Assembly (NCBI GenBank): GCA_937896295.1
Contig: CALBME010000086.1
Location: 1 to 39,177, forward strand
Direction of reading: 5' to 3'
Origin: an uncultured Micavibrio sp.
GTDB taxonomy: Bacteria; Pseudomonadota; Alphaproteobacteria; Micavibrionales; UBA1664
Length of the DNA: 39,177 nucleotides
Shown: positions 32,996-39,177 of the stretch, piece by piece
Position numbering within the stretch: the stretch's first letter is position 1
Layout: each line of letters begins with the position of its first letter
Notes under the pieces: generated by a model
The model's input: only the letters and a program-made list of their open reading frames with translations
What the model was told of the DNA's origin: nothing
Database searches by the model: none
Translations under genes and position numbers: made by a program

Positions 32996-33807
32996 AACGC
33001 TTGGTTCTTTCGGAGGGACCTGCAGTACGTCGGACGACTCGATACCCGGCAGGGGCAGCTGCGCCTCATCGGTACCAGCGACGTCAGAAGGCTTTGCCCC
33101 GCAATCGACACGACCAGCAGCACGACGATGGTTGCGATCGCGCCAAACGCCAGGTTCTTGTTGCGCTTGCCCGAAAAAATAGCATCCAGGTTGACGGGCT
33201 TGAGGATGGATGGCGGCGCCTCGCCAATGACGCGGGAAAGCGGAATTTCACCGGTCGCATCCGGCACGTTCCACGATTCCGGCGCATAGGCGCGCGGCCA
33301 GCGGAATGCTTCGCCCTGCGCCATGAAATGGTTATAGGCGGCTTCTTCGGATGAAAACAGGATATCGCCGTCCGGGGCGATGTTGTCCGAGTGAACGGCG
33401 ACATACCACCAGCCATTGTCGGCTACGAAAACGGCGTGCCACTCGCCGACAAGCGCATCCGCCGCGACGGACGCCAGTGCCGACTGGCCCAGCCGGTGGC
33501 CTTTGCGCAGGTAACCGAAACCATGCTGCGTGACCACGCCCTGACGCATGGTATAGAAATCGGCTTTGAATTCCTTCGCGCGGCCCTTGGCCAGGGCTGT
33601 GTCGCCCTCGTCATCCGCGATCAGCCAGTTGAGACCGACGGCATAACGCTTGTTGTCGTAAAGAAGAATGCCTTCGCCGCTGGGGCCCTTGGCGGGTTGG
33701 GCGGTGATTTCCTCATGCACCGCCGCCTCAGCCTCAGCCATATCCAGTGGCTCATCGAGATCGATGTCCAGGAAATCCTTGTCGCTGTTGTCGTCGTTGC
33801 GGGCCAT
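32968..33807 (-). pseudogene. pilO: PilO, N-terminal (cytoplasmic and membrane) part
   Basis: The N-terminal 240 residues fit a PilO2-type pilin accessory protein. An acidic tail and a cytoplasmic domain ('EGILLYDNKRYAVGLNWLIA', 'VFVADNGWWYVAVHSDNIAP') are followed by one membrane segment (NLAFGAIATIVVLLVVSIAG, about 218-240). After 'LLTSLVP' the frame turns into an unnatural Arg/Cys-rich tail (RRSCPCRVSSRPTYCRS). The natural continuation lies in the -1 frame. The break is placed at about 33,060-33,095. It could be a sequencing or assembly error, a real mutation or an unusual recoding event. PilO is essential for the R64 thin pilus. Confidence 0.75.
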
Positions 33808-33826
33808 GAACGGTTTCCCCGGCTCC

Positions 33827-35425
33827 TTACTGGTTGCCGATCACCGTGATCGGATCTTCCGGCAGGATCTCCGAAGTAATCAGCATCACCGTAACTTCGC
33901 GGTCGCGGTTGGTGTTTTTGCTTCCGCCCAGGATCGGCAGGTACGGCGTACCCTGATCCGTCTTGGAATTGAGTTTCTTCTCAAAGCCCGCCAGAACCAG
34001 CGTCTCGCCCGAAGTGACGACGGCGTTCTGCAGGAAGCCGGTCGTTTCCACTTCAGGCAGCTGGATCGACGCAGCCGAGTCGCCCGAACCGGACGTAAAC
34101 GTTGCGAAAGGTTGTTGCGCATCCGTGATGGCGACTGAAAGACGCATCAGGATTTTGTTGCCCTCAACAATACGCGGCAGGATCGTCATCATAAGGCCGG
34201 TGTTGACCGTGCCGGGCTCGAGGCTGACCGAACCGCCGGTATCGCCCGAAGTCGACGAGGTGCGTTTCAGGTAGCTGATCTGGCGGCCAACCTGCAGCGG
34301 CGCGGGCTGGTCGGACAGCGTAACGATGGCGCCGGAATGGGCGACGGATGCGCGCGTGACGTTGCTGTTCGCCTTGAATTCGGCGAGCAGGCGGTCGGTG
34401 CTGACCTGGGTGGCGACCGCCGTATCTTGTGGTGCGCGGATGACGCCCAGCGCAAGGCCGGACGTGGCGCCGCCGATGCTGCGTACTGATGTCATGCCGA
34501 ACGCGCGGCGGACAATGCCGGTGACGTCTGCCGAAAGGTCGAGGTCGTTGTTCGCGGTCACCGAAATGACTTTCACGGCGATGGCCACGCGGCGCAGGCG
34601 CATGCTGTTCTGCTGGTTCAGGTAAGCTTCGACGCGGCGGACGATGTCCGGCTCGCCGGTGACGGTGATGGTGCCCGTGCTGGGTGAAAACGCGGCCTTG
34701 CCGGCGTCGCCCATGATGGTGGAAACAGCGTCCTTGATTTCATCCCAGACTTTGAGGGATGCGCTGGAGGTCACGTCAACTTCCGGCAGGTTCGATGCCG
34801 AGTCGCCCGAGCTTCCCGATTTAACCGTGCCTTTATACGATAATTCGCTGGCCAGTGCGTGCAGCATGAAGGTGCGCGTGATTTGCTGCGCGAAATCGAT
34901 GCTGGTGCCGTCATAATGCCAATCGGCGTTGAAATAATCGGCTGCCTGATTCAGCAGGTCGGAAAGACGGCCCGACCATACGACGCGTCCGCCTGCGACC
35001 TGTTCGCCGTCGGTGGGCATGAAGGTTTTTTCCGTCGTGGTGGTGGCGGCGCTGAGCGACGTGCCCGTGGCGGCTGCGCGCAGGCCGGTAACGGCCTGCA
35101 CCATGCGCATCAGTTCTTCCATCGTCACCGGACGGGCAAAGGTCATGACGATGGCGTTTTGCGTTTCAAACTGCGGTGGCAGGGCCGAGCCGTTGGTGAT
35201 CGGCACTGCCGCCGAACCGTAATAGGGGTTGGAATCGATGGTCAGGGATTGCGCGACCGGATTTTTGGGGCTGATGTCGGTCAGAGCGCGGTCGGCGCTG
35301 ACGGTCATGTCCTCGTAATTCGTATCGACGGTGCGGACTTCGGCACAGGATGTCAGGCCCAGCCCTGCCGCGAACAGAAGGGCGGGAAGGGTCTTGGCGA
35401 AACCTTTGAAGGGCGAAAGCATCAT
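33827..35425 (-). CDS. pilN: Thin-pilus outer-membrane secretin PilN (lipoprotein)
   Basis: This is a secretin of 532 residues from the chosen ATG at 35425. The open frame continues to a TTG at 35515, but starting at 35425 places a lipobox (GLTSC, lipid on Cys27) after a proper signal sequence, as in R64 PilN. N-domains (with 'DWHYDGTSIDFAQQITRTF' and 'TGTITVTGEPDIVRRVEAYL') precede the secretin core ('MMTILPRIVEGNKILMRLSV', 'LPEVETTGFLQNAVVTSGET', 'LVLAGFEKK'). It is the outer-membrane pore for the thin pilus. It opens the run pilN-O-P-Q-R and ends 19 bases before pilO. Confidence 0.92.
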   Translation of the reverse strand: MMLSPFKGFAKTLPALLFAAGLGLTSCAEVRTVDTNYEDMTVSADRALTDISPKNPVAQSLTIDSNPYYGSAAVPITNGSALPPQFETQNAIVMTFARPVTMEELMRMVQAVTGLRAAATGTSLSAATTTTEKTFMPTDGEQVAGGRVVWSGRLSDLLNQAADYFNADWHYDGTSIDFAQQITRTFMLHALASELSYKGTVKSGSSGDSASNLPEVDVTSSASLKVWDEIKDAVSTIMGDAGKAAFSPSTGTITVTGEPDIVRRVEAYLNQQNSMRLRRVAIAVKVISVTANNDLDLSADVTGIVRRAFGMTSVRSIGGATSGLALGVIRAPQDTAVATQVSTDRLLAEFKANSNVTRASVAHSGAIVTLSDQPAPLQVGRQISYLKRTSSTSGDTGGSVSLEPGTVNTGLMMTILPRIVEGNKILMRLSVAITDAQQPFATFTSGSGDSAASIQLPEVETTGFLQNAVVTSGETLVLAGFEKKLNSKTDQGTPYLPILGGSKNTNRDREVTVMLITSEILPEDPITVIGNQ

Positions 35426-35592
35426 GGACGTGTGGCCACCGGCTGGAGATGTTTTAAGAGAAAGACGAAATCTAGCGATCCCGCCTGCGTTATGACGACT
35501 CAAATTGTACGGCAAGCAAGCGCCCGAGAGAAGCGGAATTACAAGGGCCTAGGCGGCATATGAGCGCGGCGGCAGGGAAGATTGGGTGGGAA

Positions 35593-35625
35593 TTTAAAAG
35601 GGGTCCGCGAAGGACCCCTTTTAAA
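35593..35625 (-). terminator. Strong terminator after the PilL-like gene
   Basis: A 14-base-pair perfect stem (TTTAAAAGGGGTCC, 35593-35606, with 35612-35625) has a five-base loop and a T-run on the minus strand. It begins three bases past the stop of the PilL-like gene, so pilN is transcribed from its own promoter in 35,426-35,592 or by read-through. Confidence 0.88.
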
Positions 35626-35628
35626 GCG

Positions 35629-36804
35629 TTACATGCTGTTCTGGCGGGTTTCGATCACCAGCACGGCGGGGCCGTTCGGCAGGTTGGGGTGCAGGCGGCC
35701 CATCGGGCGCGGCTTGGAATCGTACAACCCCTTCAGAAGGACCTGTACGGCCTCCTCGAACGTGCCGTTGAGGGACACGCCCGACTGGACCGGATAGTCA
35801 TATTCCGAAGCCCAGTACAGCTCGACATCGGCGCGCTTGCTCCAGTCTTCCAGGATGCTGCGCAGGGTGGAATTGCGCGGCGCGGTCCAGGTGCTGTTGG
35901 CCAGCAAATCGGGGCGGCCGGCAGCCGCCGGGGCCGCATAGGCCGGTGCGGTCATGTCGTCGATCACGGCGGGCATGGCCATCGGTGCCATGGGCGCAGG
36001 CGCGGCGGAAATCATGGCCGGGGCCGGGGTCATGGTCGTCGTGGTGTTCGTCTGGATGGTCTGCGTCGCAACCGAAGGGCCGTTCATCGACGCCATCTGC
36101 AGCCCGCCGGTGCGGCTGATCGAAATGACGTTGCCGTTGATGGTGGCCTGCATGCCCATGGGGGCAAGGGTGTTTTGCAGGACAATGTCCCACGGCGCGC
36201 CGCCCTGCCATGAAATGTGCTGCTGGACGTCGATATTCTGGTCGAACACGAAACCATAGCGCGGCGGTACGATCTGACGGATCGCCATGACCAGCGGCAG
36301 GTCGCGGCCAAAGCCTTGCGCCACTTCGTACTGGCTATTGTTCATCGGTGACAGGAGATTGCTGTATCCGTCGATGCTGCCCGATACGGGGGCCGGAGCC
36401 TGCGCCACGATCGGCTGCGGCATGCCGTTGGTCTGCGGCGCGCGGGGGACGTAAACCTCGTTATTGCGCGAACGCTGCTGTTGCTGCATCGGCGCATTCC
36501 ACGTCACGGGGTCGTTGGTCATGCCCTGGCCGTAAATGGGCGCCGCGCTTGCCGGGCCGTCCGGCATGGTGGCGATGGGCGCGCCGGCCTGGATCGGCTG
36601 GCCGCTGGCAAGGGATTCGGACATGACGGGTGTAACCGGCGCTGCTGCCGAACGCGGCGCCATTTCTGGCGGGCGGGCGTTGCTGTTGCCGGGTGCGGCT
36701 GCCGACGGCGCGGGTGCCGTCCACTGGAAACCAGCCTGCGCGCTTGCGGCGGACAATACCAAAACAGATGCGGCGATCAGAACGCTGCGCACACGACCAT
36801 TCAT
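35629..36804 (-). CDS. PilL-like periplasmic protein with TcpQ/STN-type domains
   Basis: This 391-residue exported protein starts at 36804, with GAGG six bases upstream; further in-frame starts exist at 36816 and 36918. The signal peptide ends SAQA at residue 24. A long Pro/Ala/Gln-rich linker leads to a first secretin-N0/STN-like domain at about 155-235 ('LPLVMAIRQIVPPRYGFVFD', 'PWDIVLQNTLAPMGMQATIN'). After a second linker comes a C-terminal TcpQ-type domain at about 310-391 ('SILEDWSKRADVELYWASEY', 'FEEAVQVLLKGLY'). R64 PilL and TcpQ use such domains to dock to the secretin. DotD of type IVB secretion systems also has an N0-like fold, so a shared role is possible. Confidence 0.8.
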   Translation of the reverse strand: MNGRVRSVLIAASVLVLSAASAQAGFQWTAPAPSAAAPGNSNARPPEMAPRSAAAPVTPVMSESLASGQPIQAGAPIATMPDGPASAAPIYGQGMTNDPVTWNAPMQQQQRSRNNEVYVPRAPQTNGMPQPIVAQAPAPVSGSIDGYSNLLSPMNNSQYEVAQGFGRDLPLVMAIRQIVPPRYGFVFDQNIDVQQHISWQGGAPWDIVLQNTLAPMGMQATINGNVISISRTGGLQMASMNGPSVATQTIQTNTTTTMTPAPAMISAAPAPMAPMAMPAVIDDMTAPAYAAPAAAGRPDLLANSTWTAPRNSTLRSILEDWSKRADVELYWASEYDYPVQSGVSLNGTFEEAVQVLLKGLYDSKPRPMGRLHPNLPNGPAVLVIETRQNSM

Positions 36805-36939
36805 CGATAACCTCATGACCCTCGGAAAACTGGCAGGCGGGTGCGAATCATCCGCCCCGTCTTTTCTGTGCGAAAGTTTAAGATCGCTTGCGCCAAAACA
36901 CAAGCTGTTCAAAGACATGGCGGTGGATAGAATGGACGC

Positions 36940-37521
<582 letters not shown>

Positions 37522-37529
37522 TTCTATTG

Positions 37530-37817
37530 TTAACCGAAGTCGTTGAGTCTTCGGCGCCGGTGCCAAAGCAGGCCGGGACGATTTGCGCCCAGGATCCAGG
37601 TCCGGAACGACCGTACCGACGCATCAAATGTCAGGCCCTTGCGTTCCAGAAGCCAGAACAGGATGCACATCACGATAAACAGGGTGAATGTCCACGCCCG
37701 CATATGAACCATGAAAAACATCAGGAACAGGGCGACGCGCGCATCCAGTGCAAAAAACCGTACCGGTTTCATGCTGTTGCGCCAGTGCCAGTCACTTTCT
37801 GTCTGAATTTCTGCCAT
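37530..37817 (-). CDS. icmT: IcmT/TraK family type IVB secretion protein
   Basis: This 95-residue protein has the IcmT layout. 'WHWRNSMKPVRFFALDARVA' is followed by a hydrophobic pair of helices ('LFLMFFMVHMRAWTFTLFIV') and 'LLERKGLTFDASVRSFRTW', then a basic tail (WHRRRR). IcmT is a small inner-membrane component of the Legionella Dot/Icm system; its IncI counterpart is TraK, encoded after TraJ (DotB), exactly the order seen here. It starts 61 bases after dotB, probably in the same operon. The match rests on motif recognition, and the size is right for the family (about 86-95). Confidence 0.85.
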   Translation of the reverse strand: MAEIQTESDWHWRNSMKPVRFFALDARVALFLMFFMVHMRAWTFTLFIVMCILFWLLERKGLTFDASVRSFRTWILGANRPGLLWHRRRRLNDFG

Positions 37818-37878
37818 GGCCTGATTGTACCACAGGGTTAAGGATGCTGCGACTGTCTACCGCAGGCAGACATGAGGA

Positions 37879-39039
37879 TCAGGTCGATCCGGCGGCCTGC
37901 GTCAGGGTCAGGTACCAGCGGCGCTCGATCACGCCGGTTTCGAACAGCTTGGTGGCGGACCGTGACAAGGTCTGTCCGTAGTTCGGGATCATGCGCTGGA
38001 TTTCAACCGTCCACTGGTTGTAGTCCATATCCAGAAGTTTTTCGCGCACCAGGTCGTTGAACACCATCCACTCGCGCACGCCTACGCGTCCGCCGCCGAT
38101 TTTCGGCACCAGCGCCTGCGTCACCACCATGCGTAACGTTTCCATCAGGGCATAGGCGCGCTCGGCGCGTTCATCCCCTTCAAAGGTCGAAATCATACGG
38201 CGGATGGTGGCGGCAACGCCGGTGGTGTGCGTCGTGGTGTAAACGGCGTGGCCGGTCTGACCCGCCTCGATCGCGGCGGAAATGGTTTCCTTGTCGCGCG
38301 CTTCACCCACCAGAATGATATTCGGTTTGCGGCGCAGGGCGTTGCGCACGCCGGCGGCAAAGCTTGGCAGGTGGCGCGGAATTTCCGTCTGTGCCACGAC
38401 CGAGTGCGGCGAGTGAATCGCATCATAGGTGAATTCGATCGGCGCTTCGTAGGTCAGCATCTTGCCGCAGCCGTGTTTCTTTTCCAGCAGCATGCGGCAA
38501 CCGGACGCCAGCAGCGTGGTTTTACCCGAACCCGTAGGACCGGTGATGACGACCATGCCCTGACGCTGCGCCCAGTTGTCGATGATCTCAGGCTCTATGT
38601 TCAGGTCCGACATTTTCGGCGGCTCGCTCGGAAGCGCGCGCATGGTGACCTGCGCCGCGTCTCGTCCCTTGGACAGGATGGCGGTGATGTTCACGCGGAA
38701 ACGGTGACGCTTGTACCTGTCGGGGCGGATTTCGTACGACACGTCCAGATCGTCGCCACCCGCGAGGCGTGCCTGCGCCTCGGGCCCGTAAATTTTCGCA
38801 AGCACGATCGCCATGTCGGCGGCATCCATCGGGCGGAACGTACCGGGATAAAGCTTGCCGTGAATTTCGTTATAAACCGGGCGGTCGGTTTGCCATGTGA
38901 TATCCGACGACCCCTGATGCACGCACCACAGAAGGAACGGATCGATATGCTCTTCCGTAAAGCGCGTTGGTTCGTCCGGCCATGTCTGCCCGGCGCCGCC
39001 CGTTCCTTTCAGAAGGCTTATCGGCTTGCGGGTTGCCAT
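37879..39039 (-). CDS. dotB: DotB/TraJ type IVB secretion ATPase (PilT-like)
   Basis: This hexameric secretion ATPase has 386 residues from the ATG at 39039 (GAGG nearby), close to Legionella DotB at 377. The N-terminus 'PDEPTRFTEEHIDPFLLWCV' and 'SSDITWQTDRPVYNEIHGKL' is DotB-like rather than PilT-like. Walker A is GPTGSGKT (167-174). 'KPNIILVGEARDKETISAAI' is Walker B and 'YTTTHTTG' the His box. It lacks the tetracysteine motif of assembly ATPases. The start overlaps the dotC end by 22 bases. DotB is a cytoplasmic motor recruited to the Dot/Icm core via DotO. Confidence 0.92.
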   Translation of the reverse strand: MATRKPISLLKGTGGAGQTWPDEPTRFTEEHIDPFLLWCVHQGSSDITWQTDRPVYNEIHGKLYPGTFRPMDAADMAIVLAKIYGPEAQARLAGGDDLDVSYEIRPDRYKRHRFRVNITAILSKGRDAAQVTMRALPSEPPKMSDLNIEPEIIDNWAQRQGMVVITGPTGSGKTTLLASGCRMLLEKKHGCGKMLTYEAPIEFTYDAIHSPHSVVAQTEIPRHLPSFAAGVRNALRRKPNIILVGEARDKETISAAIEAGQTGHAVYTTTHTTGVAATIRRMISTFEGDERAERAYALMETLRMVVTQALVPKIGGGRVGVREWMVFNDLVREKLLDMDYNQWTVEIQRMIPNYGQTLSRSATKLFETGVIERRWYLTLTQAAGST

Positions 39040-39177
39040 TCGTACGGCCTCGGCTGGAGTTGGGACGGACCCGTGATCTGCAACGCACGGTCGCCCACGC
39101 GCATTTCCTTGCCGCCGCCGGTGACGCCGCCGCAAGGCAGGCCCTCGCGGAACGCCTGCGCCGCGATACCGCCGGCA
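39018..39177 (-). CDS. dotC: DotC/TraI lipoprotein, 3' end only
   Basis: The last 52 codons of a gene run off the right edge of the window. The end reads 'GGGKEMRVGDRALQITGPSQ' followed by 'LQPRPYEWQPASR' and TAA. This resembles the C-terminus of DotC ('LRVNDRVLRIT' layout, then a Trp near the end), and DotC precedes DotB in both Dot/Icm and IncI (TraI-TraJ) loci. DotC is an outer-membrane-associated lipoprotein that, with DotD, positions DotH. The N-terminus with its lipobox is outside the window. Confidence 0.72.
   Translation of the reverse strand, partial: AGGIAAQAFREGLPCGGVTGGGKEMRVGDRALQITGPSQLQPRPYEWQPASR

Noticed and set aside
33050..33115. Programmed -1 ribosomal frameshifting in pilO
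   Set aside because: No X-XXY-YYZ slippery heptamer or obvious stimulatory structure is visible at the overlap; error or mutation is simpler.
37879..39039. Calling the ATPase a pilus retraction motor PilT
   Set aside because: The N-terminal region and the neighbours dotC and icmT match DotB/TraJ better than PilT.

Overview
The window (39,177 bases, fairly GC-rich, densely coded on both strands) reads as the chromosome of an alphaproteobacterium. The run ppsR-aroE-coaE-dnaQ next to secB and a Tim44-domain gene is a common alphaproteobacterial order. The right half combines R64/IncI-type thin-pilus genes with Dot/Icm (IncI tra) genes and flagellar genes. That combination brings to mind Micavibrio-like (predatory or epibiotic) alphaproteobacteria. 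The taxonomic guess is inference from gene content, not from a marker gene.

Layout. (1) 1-2,872: a small unrecognised gene, then two paralogous proteins of unknown function behind a good sigma70 promoter. (2) 2,885-8,271: core housekeeping genes: PpsR (PEP synthase/PPDK regulator), AroE, CoaE, a glutamine amidotransferase, DnaQ, SecB (minus strand), a Tim44-domain protein and a HIT protein. (3) 8,282-11,562, minus strand: an M29 aminopeptidase, a GNAT acetyltransferase and a zinc-motif protein of unknown role. (4) 11,714-17,122: a 643-residue protein that looks like divergent tandem repeats of a HicA-like fold, an Smr-domain protein, two unknowns, a structured untranslated leader or small RNA, PhoH and a SCO1/SenC protein. 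(5) 17,197-21,801: a secreted cysteine-containing helical protein, then flgK-flgL behind a near-consensus sigma54 promoter.

(6) 21,808-36,804, minus strand: a chromosomal type IVb thin-pilus locus in R64 order: a PilL-like TcpQ protein, PilN (lipoprotein secretin), PilO (split by an apparent frameshift), PilP, PilQ (assembly ATPase), PilR (platform protein), PilS (major pilin with its own promoter and terminator), then three consecutive large PilV-like pilins and a second PilP-like protein. (7) 36,940-39,177: a TMEM175-like channel, then icmT (traK), dotB (traJ) and the 3' end of dotC (traI), in the order found in IncI conjugation regions.

Taken together, the right 17 kb encodes most of a thin-pilus machine plus part of a type IVB secretion machine. 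No shufflon recombinase, prepilin peptidase, relaxase or other plasmid gene is visible in the window. The most unusual element is the three-gene PilV-like cassette without a shufflon: two members have a canonical Glu at +5 and one lacks it, and their long C-terminal domains are unrelated to one another. It looks like a fixed, multi-component pilus tip or adhesin.
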